Assembly: GCA_021292105.1 (NCBI GenBank)
Contig: CM037869.1
Location: 744,001 to 808,000 of the forward strand
DNA length: 64,000 nucleotides
Source: Anadara kagoshimensis
Lineage: Eukaryota > Mollusca > Bivalvia > Arcoida > Arcidae
Direction of reading: 5' to 3'
Both the position numbers and the translations under genes were made by a program. A model generated the notes under the pieces. The model did no database searches. It was given only the letters and a program-made list of their open reading frames with translations, and was not told the origin of the DNA. This document shows, piece after piece, positions 35,990-48,105 of this stretch (position 1 is the stretch's first letter; every line of letters begins with the position of its first letter).

Positions 35990-36330
35990 ATCAAAAACAA
36001 AAACTGTGGAACTGGCAAATTAGGTTAAATTTAATTAATTTATGTGTGAACTTCCACCAGGCAAGTGAGATCGTATGCTCCGGAAGGGTAAGCACCTTCT
36101 GGTAAGCTAGTTACATCCACCACATATCTATCGTAAAATATATCCAGAGTAATTTTGGATACAAAGTCTTATCAACAGTATTGTAATGGCGACCATGATG
36201 TTTTAGGACATTGCTATATCTAGACCTGCAATATCCTTGCGCCAACAACTTATTTGTAAACAGCTTGATTCGTTGTATGAAGTTCCCGTGGTGGGGAAAA
36301 GCCCTGCCATGGCCTGAAACATAACCGATT
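35990..36330 (-). mobile_element. Penelope-like element, 3'-end fragment
   Basis: The minus strand retains FPHHGNFIQRIKLFTNKLLA and GYCRSRYSNVLKHHGRHYNT, matching the coding end of the 62755-63400 copy, followed by the common tail. Confidence 0.65.
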
Positions 36331-36952
36331 AAATAAACACCATTGATCAACGCGGAGATGATGTTTTCTGAATGTTTTGCTGTTTATGGCTCAACTATTA
36401 CAAAATAATCAAATAATACGTAGTTATAATCTTTTCACAAATCATGATTTAAATGTTAACAGTATCAATATTGTAGACTGACTATTTTTTGTGCATGTTA
36501 CAATTGTTATGTAACATTAAGAAGACTTAAATAAATCCATGTTTATTTTTAACGATGTCCTATTTATTATGAACCAGGACGGTATATCAATGATGCTTTA
36601 TGGATTAACATAATACAGTTAATTTCCCATTACACAATTGCACCCACTGCTAGTTCATTTACTAAAATGAAACAAATCGATTTTAATTTTTTATAATTGT
36701 TATATATTCCTTCCGTTTTAAACTTTACAAAAATTCAGACAAAATAATATTAAGAGGAGTTATTGATTCAGCTCAAAACAAATTGTATTACAACATTGAC
36801 AAGAATACTTGTCGATCATGACACTGATCAATATGTAGTATTATTAGTTATTAAATTGATTAAAAGAATATGCAAATCTACCACATATGAAAAGAAAATA
36901 ATTACCAAACTTTCTGATAATTTATATCAACTAGCAGTTAAGTTATGAACGG
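36331..36952. other. Intergenic DNA, nothing recognised
   Basis: AT-rich, with a short low-complexity open frame only. Confidence 0.4.
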
Positions 36953-37225
36953 ACATGGTCGAGTGGTACTGCTCATTGGCTGTCGAAGTCAAAGATTGTG
37001 GGTTCGAACCTCACCCAGGAAATGGAAATTTTCTGAGATGATTTCCATCTCCTACCGATTCTAGAGCGGTAAAATGCTCATTACGAAAATTACTAGAATA
37101 TTCTTTCGGATGAAAACCGAGGTCACGTGTCTCAGTGCACGCTAAAGACACCTCTGGGTAGTGTTTGAAAAAGAGTAGGCAACCCGTGGCCGCTACAGAG
37201 GGCGCTTACAATTAGACGCGATTTA
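36953..37225 (+). mobile_element. tRNA-headed SINE, fullest copy of its family
   Basis: The head resembles a Ser/Leu-type tRNA ('catggtcgagtggtactgc', B box 'gggttcgaacctc'). The body contains 'accgaggtcacgtgtctcag', 'gctaaagacacctctg' and 'gtggccgctacagag'. The body is shared with 1690-1860 (reverse). Confidence 0.7.
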
Positions 37226-37799
37226 AACAAACTGAGAGCTAGAAGATAAGATGCTATGATATCCATACCTCGGTAATTTCTGTCAGTCTACTCTTCACTC
37301 ATACATAATACAGAGAAAACAAAATGCATTGCGCCAGGTGAGCTATAGGTAAGCAAAAACGTGGCATTTATTATGATCAAAATAATGATATAATAACATA
37401 CAGATAAAGAGTGCACAGCTTCAAAATTTTTATCAACCAAAAAAAAAAAAAAAAAAAAAACCCCTAATAGACTTAGGACCGCCCAGGCAAAAACCATAGA
37501 TAAAACCCAATTAGGTTAAAAACTATGGAAAACCTGTGTCCGATGGCAGGTGTCAAAAGCCCTAAAATGATCGGACCTCATTTTTAATATATATATGCAT
37601 CAATAAATAAAAAATAAAATAAATAAATGAAAATTCGGTATGATGTAGACAGGACGAATACCTGGCGTAGAATGACAATAACATTCACGAGAGCTAATAC
37701 TACCCGCGTTTATTCACCCGTGAAATCATGCTATATATACACGTGTCTATTAAGACAACATTTTCCCGCTATACTTCGAAACGCGGGAAAATAAAATTA

Positions 37800-37802
<3 letters not shown>

Positions 37803-37848
<46 letters not shown>
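37803..37848. repeat. (TG)n microsatellite
   Basis: About 23 uninterrupted TG units. An A-tract of about 20 lies at 37439-37460. Confidence 0.95.
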
Positions 37849-37849
<1 letters not shown>

Positions 37850-38224
37850 GAGGTACTGATGTGTCCAGAAAAACTCCAAGCCCACAATCGTGCTACTTGA
37901 GGAATGTCCCACAGACTTTAATGAATATTTAAGGCATGCAAATGGTAAGATTAAGTGTATTTAAAGGCAGGGTTACACTATGGTTTATTAGCTGAATCTT
38001 TGATGAACTATGATGAGGTAATTTTGATCAAAGTTAGTGTTTTACACTATCCAAGTTGTCCGTCAAAGCTTACAGAGACAAACATCTAGAAGGACTTGTT
38101 TTTTTACATTAAAATTAAATTATCATTATAGTTTGACTAAACAGCGCTACGTTCATTTTGGTAGAAACCCATTTAACACTTGTATGTTTCCGACAAGCGC
38201 GTCTATATAAGCTATCAGACCATG

Positions 38225-38275
38225 GTTTCACAACCATTCCTTAATATAGATTAGATTTTCCTTAACTTAGATTAT
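38225..38275. mobile_element. Solo arm of the 5820-5993 MITE family
   Basis: 'gtttcacaaccattcctta' and 'gattttccttaacttaga' match the terminal repeat. No partner arm is found nearby. Confidence 0.5.
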
Positions 38276-38357
38276 CCCAATAATTTTGTTAGTTTCTGAT
38301 TTAGACATTCATATTGATGCTATATTGAACTTCTCTCTAAGCTTTATAACATCTTAA

Positions 38358-38566
38358 TTTTACACAAGAAGAAAAGTCACCTTTAAGGATCCTTAAAGCC
38401 CCCTTAAAGACTCATTAAATGGGGCTTTAAGGATCTTTAAGGGATCTTTAAGGACCTTAAATGTGTCTTTAAGGTCTCTTTAAGGACATCCTTAAAGATC
38501 CTTAATGGAACTGAAATTTTAAGGATCTTTAAGGCGGCTTTAAGGATCTTTAAGGATTCGTTTAAT
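38358..38566 (+). repeat. Left copy of a 200-bp CTTTAAGGATC-rich repeat
   Basis: Dense short motifs of the type 'ccttaaagatcc' in both directions. The stretch from 'ccttaatggaactgaaattt' to 'ggctttaaggatctttaagg' is nearly identical to the inverse copy at 42992-43193. Confidence 0.85.
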
Positions 38567-38884
38567 AAACACAGAAAACAAATTTCTTTACATTTTTTTA
38601 AATTTTAAATTTATATAAATGTGATGTTAAATATAATTATTTAACTTATTATACTCTTACACTGTTTTATTTTATTTTATTGTTTTATTTAAAAAAAAAA
38701 TTATTTTTTTTTTTTTTTTTTTTATTTATTTATAAAATTTGTAAATTTATAAAAAATAAACTTATTTATTTAATCATTTATCTCTATTAATTTATACTAA
38801 TTTTGGTTGTTTTGCAAGTAGTCCTGAAATCACAAATAAAGAAGAACACATTATTTAACATCATTTATTACAAATTTACTTATC

Positions 38885-38990
38885 TAATTTCGCTCGTAGC
38901 GGGACTTGAACTCACTACCCTTAGTTCCCCAGATTACATCCTTTCCTGATTCTACATCCTTATCCATTAGGCCACGGAAGACATGAATAT
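38885..38990 (-). mobile_element. tRNA-like sequence (SINE remnant)
   Basis: On the minus strand 'tggcctaatggataagg' fits an A box and 'gagttcaagtccc' a B box, but the spacing is too long for a tRNA and the ends do not pair. Confidence 0.5.
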
Positions 38991-39650
38991 GCATCATATA
39001 TTTTTAAACTATATCAGTACCCGGTAGCCTAAGGATCACGTGACTAGCTCTAAATCTTTCAGATTTAATAATAAAATATATAAATAAAATGTTTTACTCC
39101 ATTTTAAAAATATTTTATTATTATTATTATTATTATTATAGTATGCTCTTTCATTCTTGAGAGGAATAATTTTTAGGTTAATTTACCTGACTTAAGATTT
39201 CTGATCAAAGGAAGACGGGCATATCAAACCTTTACCTGTAATACACTTATTTATCTGACTGGCAAACATCACTTTTATAAAGATCAATTATCGATCAGAT
39301 ATCCATTCCTATTTGTATAATCTTAATCATACCACTGCTTTTTTATTAAAATATTTCAATAATTCTTGAAATTAAAACAATAATTTTAAGTAAATTTTAT
39401 TTAAAATTGTCTTTTATAATTTAGTTACATTTTTGTTGTAATACCAATACTTATTTCCTTGTTTGATAAACAACTATAATATTGTACCAGCGACATTTAA
39501 TAATCTGTACAAAATGGAAGGACGAGTTTTAATGATAATTTGTTATAATCTTAATCTATCCTTCAAAATCTCGCATTTAACTTAAATGACTGTTTTATGA
39601 GGGAAACAGTGAGAATGTTAAATAAAATAATTTCAGAAATTAATTCAATT

Positions 39651-39654
<4 letters not shown>

Positions 39655-39697
<43 letters not shown>

Positions 39698-39711
39698 AGA
39701 GAGAGAGAAAA
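39655..39711. repeat. (GA)n microsatellite
   Basis: Interrupted GA run. Confidence 0.95.
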
Positions 39712-39849
39712 GGGGGTGCACATGTAAAACATTATAATAATAGTACTCTTTACAAATTGAAACAGTAGAACTAGCGACATTTCCTACTGTTATAAATCTG
39801 GTAAAACTGTTTAAAAAAATATTACCATTGTCATACTCAAAAGCGGATC

Positions 39850-39985
39850 CGAGTGAATAGTCACTACCCTTTTTCAAGTTTTGGATCAGACCCGGCCAGA
39901 GACCAAACCCGCGACCTTCCACTTCTGGAGCGGACAGTCGACACTCTACCGAGCTGGCTGCTACCGAAGTGGAAGGTCTCCTTCC
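39850..39985 (-). mobile_element. tRNA-like SINE fragment
   Basis: On the minus strand 'cagccagctcggtagagtgt' (A box) and 'cgcgggtttggtctctgg' (B box). 'gaaggtctcc' / 'ggaccttccac'-type repeats at both sides suggest local duplication. Confidence 0.5.
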
Positions 39986-40352
39986 TCCCCTTTTTTCCAC
40001 ACTTGTTTAAAATTATCTATATGACATCCATCTGAACATTCAAGTTAATTTTATTATATTAATTAAATTATTACATTATTATACTAAATAATCAGTATAT
40101 AATGGTGCAACACACAAGAATCCTTTTTATCAGAAAATAGCACTTATCATTTTAGATTTTTTCCATAAAGCCAATAACGGACGGATAGAATAAAAAGTCA
40201 AATGAGATGGAATTTATCTATTAAAACCAATTAAAAATAAAAAAATGTACAAAAAATGTACAAAAGTTGGGACTTCATATGAAAAAAGAACCTTGCGCTA
40301 TAAAAATATACAAAAAGATAATCTTATGTGCTAAAAATGTACCATTCTAATT

Positions 40353-40353
<1 letters not shown>

Positions 40354-40398
<45 letters not shown>

Positions 40399-41849
40399 GC
40401 CCTGACCCTTGGTCCCAATATTCATTTATGATTAATGGAATCACTCTTTATGGAATCTGTCCTTGAATAAGAATTATTTTTGAAGTACTGATAACAACCC
40501 TGTTTAAAATTCATGCTTTCTGACAAGACAGAAGTGTCTTAATTAGTATTACTAATTAACGTCATTTACTAATACTAACTGGGTTCTTTCATGCCTAAGT
40601 GATCAGGTACCGGTAAATAACATTATCACCTAAAACTGGTCAGCACTACCTGAATTCTTTCATACCTCAGCGAACTGGTACATTACATCATCACCTGATT
40701 GCAATTACCTACCTGTACACGAATTAATTAATCAGTACCACTAATTAACTGGTCCATCCACTGGTTGCTTGACAATTTGCGGTAAGCGAGAGGGAAAAAA
40801 GTCGGAAAGCAGGGGCAAATGTTGGGGTGCCCCCTCCCCGCCCACCTACCTCAATCCCGCTTGATCTGACACTGCATGATTTACCATTTTTGAATTATTT
40901 TTAAACAGAACGAAAAAAGTACACGACACTGCAAATCCAAATTCTCTCTCCTCTCTCTCTCTCTTTCTCTCCTAGATATGACAATATTCCAACGTCAGCT
41001 GCAGACTGCTAATATCTTTTTGTGTTTGAACAACACCATTTGATTTATTTCTGGAGAAAACTTTTTTACTTTTTTCTCAACATAATCAGGATAACGGGAT
41101 AGCAGAGTATAGAGTTTCATTCCTGTGTCAAGATTATTTCACTTATATCATTATTTGATTCAATGAATAAGAATTCTAGAATGGCCAAGAATGTAAAACC
41201 TGAGCGAACTGACAAATTTTCTGAGATTATGGCCTGTCCCAGTTTAATATTTGTAAGTTTGTAACAAAATTGTATAGTCTTGTGTATAGACTTTAAGTTC
41301 AAGGATAGTGAAGGAAATCGAAGTGCATTGAGATTAGAACCATATTCGACAAGCGAATTTTCTCACACCAGATTTTCCCTAAAGATGTGAACCAAGGCAG
41401 TGAGATCAAGATTTTGCTAGTTATGTTGTGGCGGCCGTCAGTTCTAGGATTGCGGATGAAACGGAAACACACAGAGAACCCCATTTTCGGCAAGAAAACA
41501 AATTAAAACGATAATTACTTAAAATAAATGCCGATGATATAAATGTTTTTTTCTTTTAATTGTTTCATTATAAATCACAACTTTATTAGCCCGAAATTCG
41601 TTAACTTGGATTGCGGACCTATTCTATGATTAGAAAATCATGCTTATAGTTTTCGCTTGTGGGAAAAAGTTCCGATAGACAACTCTCAGCTCCGAGTTTC
41701 TCTCTCTCTCTCTCTCTCTATCTATCTCTCCTCTCTCCATAAACAACTTGATCAGAGAATACAAGTTATTTTACTGGATCGATCGAGAAATTATTACATG
41801 AAGAAGATAGTGCAAATGAATCTACCAGTTTTGTCTATGAAATTGTGGT

Positions 41850-41880
<31 letters not shown>

Positions 41881-42020
41881 TTATTTATATATATTATTTA
41901 TTTATTGATTGTTTATTTATTTATTTGATTATTTATTTATTTATTTATATGATTATTTATATATTTATTTGATTATTTATTTATTATTTATATGATATTT
42001 ATTTATTTATTTATTATTTG

Positions 42021-42052
<32 letters not shown>

Positions 42053-42255
42053 TTTTTTATTTATTTATTTATTTATTATTATTTATTTATTTATTTATTA
42101 TTTTTTATTTATTTATATGAATGCACATTTCAAGGTCATGAAATAAGAAATATCAAATAATGGTAGTTTAAAAACTGATGATGTACAAGTCTTCGCTCTG
42201 CCCTCTCTCTCTCTCTCTCTCTCTCTCATATACTTATTAAAGTTTTTAAAAATAT

Positions 42256-42290
<35 letters not shown>

Positions 42291-42624
42291 CACACAAATA
42301 ACAATTGGTAAAAAGTATCTAAAGTATCCCTAACATTACTACTCATGTAGATTAATCATCAGATTCCATTAAAATTCAAATCCATCTAGGTAATTAAAGA
42401 GATTAACAACATACGGTAAATTTTTCAGGTAGAATATACTATCGTCTGGTTAAAATGAGTTTGAATTTGCTTCTGTTATCAATTAGTTAGGTAAGTTGTT
42501 GATGAGATACCGGGGAAATGTTGATGATCATCAATTAGGAACCATGATCTGTTTATTACCTATGGGCATAAATCCATAATGATAAATAGTCAAAACTACA
42601 CTTTTTTTAGTTAATAATAAATAA

Positions 42625-42660
<36 letters not shown>

Positions 42661-42873
42661 AAATAAAATAAGAAGTTGTACATTGAATCAATTTAGAGCT
42701 GGGACATAATATCGGAGCAGTATAGATTATAAATAAAATAAATAAATAAATAAATAAATAATATAAATTAATTAATTAATTAATTACTTTGAAAACAATC
42801 ATGAAATTTTATCACCGGACATTTATTTTTAATCGCGTTTTTCTCCAATTATTTTTGTGTAATATATACCAAA

Positions 42874-42912
<39 letters not shown>
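40354..42912. repeat. Cluster of (CT)n, (TTTA)n and (AAAT)n arrays
   Basis: (CT)n at 40354-40396, 41697-41740 and 42203-42226; (TTTA)n with occasional TGAT/TATA variants at 41850-42115 and 42254-42290; (AAAT)n on the same strand at 42611-42660, 42727-42775 and 42870-42912. The TTTA and AAAT runs are mutually complementary. No gene in this stretch. Confidence 0.9.
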
Positions 42913-42913
<1 letters not shown>

Positions 42914-42991
42914 GGTGCATCCTTAGCCAATTCAGGGTGGTTGAAAAAACACCATTATATCATTTAAATACATGTGTATGTCAGGGTGATC

Positions 42992-43193
42992 CTTAAAGAT
43001 CCTTAAAGCCGCATTAAAGATCCTTAAAATTTCAGTTCCATTAAGGATCTGTAAGGAAGCCTTAAAGATCCTTAAAGAAGATGGTGGTCCTTAAAGGGGT
43101 CTTTAAGGAGGCTTTAAGGATCTTTAAGGACATCTTTAAGGATCTTTAAGGATTCCTTAAAGACCCTTAAAGGAGGGAGTTGGTCTTGTGTTA
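42992..43193 (-). repeat. Right, inverted copy of the CTTTAAGGATC-rich repeat
   Basis: Inverse of 38358-38566, with outer ends matching outer ends ('acacaaga' flank shared). The two could be terminal inverted repeats of one 4.8-kb element or two independent copies. Confidence 0.8.
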
Positions 43194-43431
43194 ATTCTTT
43201 TGGGTGCCATACATATTGTCAAAAGTTGTCAAAATTTAGATGCGGAATGAATGCCTTAACATGGAACAAATATGTCTAATTTGACCTTTTCATATTATCC
43301 GTCCATTTATCCGTTATTATGGTACAAATCCGTAAAAACGGATAAATCCGTCGAATTGGTCAGCCTGCTGATACACTTTTATATATCTCATTGGTTGTAT
43401 AATTCTCCTCAGATTGTTAATATAGGTACAG

Positions 43432-43907
43432 TACATACCTGTCGAAAGTTTAACACTTTAGTGCCGATTTGACAGTGGACCAGGTCTTTCGTTAGTGGAC
43501 CAGGTCTGACCAAAGACTTAAAAGTTATTAGTGACTGTTCTGTCGCCAAGCACCCGACATTACGAAATGAAAGTCACGGTTCTTTCGGATCGGAACTTAA
43601 AGTAAACGAGGTCCCGTGTCACGACAGGTGTGGCACGATAAAGAATCCTGCTGTATAATGCCATCAGCGCAACGTACAGGCAAAATATCTGCATCTTTCG
43701 CCTATAGCTGTCGACGTCTAGATATAAATGAAAATTCTTGACTGGGACGTTAAACACCATTACTCATGATCAACTCGTTCTTTCGTTATATATATCACGC
43801 CAGTTTTTTGGCAGCTGCTATGATATTTACCACTAGCTATATACTCGGTAACCGAACTTTCGAACTACTTTCGGTTACCAAGACGATAAACTTCCGACAG
43901 ATCTATA
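43432..43907. mobile_element. MITE with TGTCGAAAG-type ends, copy 3, interrupted by a SINE
   Basis: Left end 'tacatacctgtcgaaagttt', right end 'aaacttccgacagatctata'. At 476 bp it is more than twice the length of the other copies because of the insertion at 43560-43765. Confidence 0.6.
43560..43765 (+). mobile_element. SINE body nested in a MITE
   Basis: Contains 'gaggtcccgtgtcacgacag', 'ggtgtggcacgataaagaat' and the typical end 'gactgggacgttaaacacc'. 'cattac' lies on both sides (about 43557 and 43759) and may be the target duplication. Confidence 0.55.
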
Positions 43908-44329
43908 CTGTATAATGACTTAATGTATTACTTACGTTATAAAACTAATCATTTATATAACGGATTATTAATATTAAATTATTTCCACTCACTGAAAAAA
44001 TGAATAATACACATTTTCGTTTTATCATGTGTTGTCCTTAACACTGTAACTTATCATTGATGCAAGTGTAATACGCTGTTGATATTACATAAATACGATT
44101 GCCGATATTGATGAAATATACTCAGAATTGTTGGTGTGATACTAACAGTATCTGAAAGACACATACCCAAGTCTAGTTATAATCCAAGCCTTATTGAAAC
44201 AAGCAAGTCAAGGAAGCATATAAAGCGGAAAGGTCAAGGCGGAAAATCTGCATAATGGAAGGTAAATCAAGAACTCGTATTCAAATTACAAACACGCAAA
44301 AGACAACAAGAGTACAACAATCATCATAT

Positions 44330-45115
44330 TAACATTACATTGATAAAACATATGATGACATCGATAGAGCAGTCGAATGCGATATAAGGCTCTGCTGGAG
44401 GCTGATCCAAAACAAACGAATAAAAAGAAAAACAGTATATCCTGATATTAAATATAATGGACTATTGCTTATATTTAAAGTGGATCCGAACAATTACAGA
44501 CCGATATCTCTTCTCCCTGTTATATTTAAAGTGTTTGAGAAAATACTATATCTTAGGCTCACAAGACATAATGTCATCGCCAATCGCCAACAGCAGGGAT
44601 TAAAGCGTGATCTGAGCTGTTAGGCTCACAAGACATAATGTCATCGCCAATCGCCAACAGCAGGGATTAAAGCGTGATCTGAGCTGTTGTACTGCCTCTT
44701 ATATTTAACAAGAGACTGTCTGTTATAACAAAGATCGAAATAGTAAAACCTGTGTAGCGTTTCTAGATAACCAAAACGCTTTTGACACTGTTTGGAGAAA
44801 TGGTCTACTATTTAAACTATCCAAATAGGGTATCAAAGGCAAATTTTGGAGGCTTATATAGATGATTGCCATGTTGGTATAGTAGATTCTATCACTTTTT
44901 AACCAACAGTCTCACTGGTTTCCAATAAAAAAGGGTATCAGACAAGGCGGGATCTGGTCAACACTATTGTATACTGTGTATATAAATGACCTGTTAGATA
45001 TATTAGAAAGTAATCATTAATCAGCCTGTATAGACTATGTAAAGACGGGTAATGTTTCATTTGCAGATTGTAACACGTCTGTTGGTCTTCTAGTCGAGTT
45101 GACACTCCCATATGT
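44330..45115 (+). pseudogene. LINE reverse-transcriptase relic (Jockey/CR1-like)
   Basis: Broken plus-strand reading contains NNYRPISLLPVIFKVFEKIL, CVAFLDNQNAFDTVW, KKGIRQGG and LLYTVYINDLLDILES, and a decayed active-site region (FADC where FADD is expected). Stops interrupt it several times, and a 67-bp internal tandem duplication is present. The exact clade cannot be set by eye. Confidence 0.85.
44554..44687. repeat. 67-bp tandem duplication inside the LINE relic
   Basis: Two identical units from 'taggctcacaagacataatg' to 'gtgatctgagctgt'. Identity suggests a recent event or an assembly effect. Confidence 0.9.
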
Positions 45116-46370
45116 TCAATCCTTGAACATAGAAATGTTTTTTTCTATGAAGTTATTTTGCTGTTTTGTATTACTTAGGGTCCCTAGAGTAAAATTGGGT
45201 TAGTTGCCCTGCAGGCTACATTGGGCAAATCGCATAATTTGCATATATCCAAGATGGCTGCCTGACGGCATATTGAAAATCTATCTTTCGTAGGAATTGT
45301 TCTACCATAGGTTATAATATGCCGTTTTATATGTATTCAGGGATGAGGAACTCATTTCCATTGTTGTTTTTGACATTTAGCGCAATTTAAATGTATATTT
45401 AACAATTCTGACCAGACAAGGGAAAGCGTAACAGGGTTTTTATTATTAGATGCAACTCAGTATATCACATTCGATACTGCATGTGTAACTTAACCATACA
45501 TTTTGATTTAAAGGTTATAAATGAAGCTTGAATAATTCCTTTTAATAACAAATTTAAAATATGATCTTAGTGATTACAGTTTACTAAATCTATCGAAAAG
45601 GCTAGTTCCACTATGCCAAAGTTCCTTTTAAGCCTGTATCCAAGGAGAAGTTTTCAAAGTCTCATTATTTTCATCACAGTTAATTCAGTCACATATTGCC
45701 ATGAATGAAAACCAAACTACATTCCTACTTTTTATCAAACTAAATCATAAGCTTGGCGACAATAAATTGATTCGAATTTTACATGAACATTGATTTATCA
45801 TATGATGAAGTATTATCGATTCGGAAATCTGCAGTAAAATTTGTCACCGATAATGCAGCAACCTTCCACAAATTGATGGGTTTGAGTAAAACTCATATTT
45901 TTTGTTAATTTTTGGTTTTAAGAAAGTTTTGATATTTTGATCTACTATTTCCTCTCCAAATGAGCACAATGAGACACACGCTTAGACTACAGACTTCCAG
46001 GTCCATCAATCTGGTATAAGTGAAAAGGTAGTGCAGCCTAGATTTAGATAACAGTGTCTCAACTTACCAATGTTATCATTAAACAACATCTCAACATCTA
46101 GATCCGACAGTGCTGTTTTACTTAGTCTTACGCTAGTCTCCGAACCAATATTAGCCGAATCCACGTGTGGACTTTATCCTCTAGATGCTGAAATGAAAAG
46201 GCGAAAACTATTAACTTTCTTGTTTTTATTTGTTTATCTTCCTATTTAATTTAGTCATTCATAGATAATCCTACTGATCAAGCGTAATTACATAAATATA
46301 GAACACATATCAGCCCGTATTTGGTCATGATTTAAATATTTTTTTACCAATATTGAACACATAATTGTCC
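45116..46370. other. Intergenic DNA, nothing recognised
   Basis: No repeat family or coding similarity visible. Confidence 0.4.
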
Positions 46371-46766
46371 GCCAGTCAGCCAGTCCAGAGTCAGTTACAA
46401 TAAACATACGAGTTCTCCTACATCGCCAGTCAGCCAGTCCATAGTCAGTTACAATAAACATGTCGCACCTGATTACGAGTTCTCCTACATCCGCCAGTCA
46501 GCCAGTCCAGAGTCAGTTACAATAAACATGTCGCACCTGATTACGAGTTCTCCTACATCCGCCAGTCAGCCAGTCCAGAGTCAGTTACAATAAACATGTC
46601 GCACCTGATTACGAGTTCTCCTACATCGCCAGTCAGCCAGTCCAGAGTCAGTTACAATAAACATGTCGTACCTGATTACGAGTTCTCCTACATCCGCCAG
46701 TCAGCCAGTCCAGAGTCAGTTACAATAAACATGTCGCACCTGATTACGAGTTCTCCTACATCGCTA
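46371..46766. repeat. 67/68-bp minisatellite, about 5.7 copies
   Basis: Unit from 'gccagtcagccagtccagag' through 'acaataaacatgtcgcacct' to 'gagttctcctacatc'. The first unit is shortened to 54 bp; otherwise copies are nearly identical. Confidence 0.95.
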
Positions 46767-47519
46767 GTCTAACAATTACATATATTCAGTATATTACAGT
46801 ATTCAGTATGTTAAAATCAATGTTTCACTGACTATGCTGGTGTCGTGTTTTACCTTCACAAAACTAATCAGAAATCATAAAATATTGAAGTTGGACATAG
46901 CTAGAGAACTTTTTGATCACTGAGGTTAAAATAACTACTAGGAATAAATTAAGCGACAACAATGAAATGACATTTCTATGCATACAATTTATGTTTTTAG
47001 TGTAATTGTTTTTTCTGAATACTGAGGATGTTTGTGGTGTAATTGTTTTTTTCTCTGAATACTGGATGAGATATTTTTAGGAGTTGTTGGATTTTAGTTT
47101 CAAAAGTAAACTTGTTTGGATAAAAAGGATTTCAGTTTAGCGGCAAAGCAGTGGTAAGTGTGAAATATATGTATTTTTGCGGATCGGACGGTGCTTAAAT
47201 GACACAAGTTTCCAACTGAACGGTATTATTTGTTGTATGGTTTTTAGTTTTGCAAATAGAATTAAAACATTAAGGAAATTCATTTGGGTAAATCGGGATT
47301 ATTATTTTTCAATCATATTTTTCAAAAATAGCACCATAGTTTTACACAATATTAATATCCATTTTCAATAGCGTGATATCATCTTAACCTTTTTTTTTAA
47401 AAAGGTGTCTTGATTTGTTAAATTTTGAAAATCATACCGAATCAATAAAATTAAGGTAATGTCAAAAGTCTTTACAAAGACTTGATTTAAAAATAAAGAA
47501 GTACCTACGTTTAGACGAG
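46767..47519. other. Intergenic DNA, nothing recognised
   Basis: A short local duplication around 'gtgtaattgttttttt..ctgaatact' near 47000-47060 is the only structure noted. Confidence 0.4.
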
Positions 47520-47665
47520 CTGATCCCGGTGGCTAAGTGGTGTAAAACGTGATTACATTACCTGTCACCACCTAGGTCCGAATCCCATTTGTGTGATAAA
47601 TGTGTCTGTATGCTTGCTTAATGCCAGTAATTTGACCGAGGCACTGCATTTTCCTCCACCATTAC
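47520..47665 (+). mobile_element. tRNA-like SINE fragment
   Basis: 'ccggtggctaagtggtgtaa' as A box and 'ggtccgaatccc' as B box, followed by a non-tRNA body. Confidence 0.5.
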
Positions 47666-47716
47666 TGAAATGACTGCTTAGCTATAAGTTAGCTATATCT
47701 TGACAGCGGAAATATC

Positions 47717-47739
47717 GGGGGGGGGGGGGGGGTGGGGGG
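47717..47739. repeat. Poly-G tract
   Basis: Sixteen G, one T, six G. A second G-rich stretch (ggtggggg type) is at 56720-56741. Both could form G-quadruplexes. Confidence 0.9.
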
Positions 47740-48044
47740 TCATACCATTCCTATATTTTCCTATATAATTTGAAAAAACCTACATTTTCCTGTATTTTTG
47801 TTAATGATAGCTTTAGAAATTCAGAATGAGGACATTTTTGCTGCATTTGTTAAATATAGGAAACAAGATTAAAATTTATGTATTTCTAAAGCAGTAAGTG
47901 TACAATGCAGTTGCCATTGAGGAAAGCGAATGGCTGAAGGGGAGAAAAGCAGGCCATGAATGTATATTTTATGTGTAATCTATTTAAAAATATTCCTATA
48001 ATTTTAGTGAAAACTAGTATACTTTCCTATTACACTCCTATAAT

Positions 48045-48105
48045 TTTGACCCCATATTCCTATTCTTATGTTTTTGGACCCCCAAAACTGGTAGGACCCC
48101 TGACA
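48045..48105. repeat. Dispersed repeat shared with 22441-22505
   Basis: Shared 'aattttgacccc', 'tttttggaccc' and 'actggtaggaccc'. 'ggggtc' near 47735 may be its inverse partner. Confidence 0.5.
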
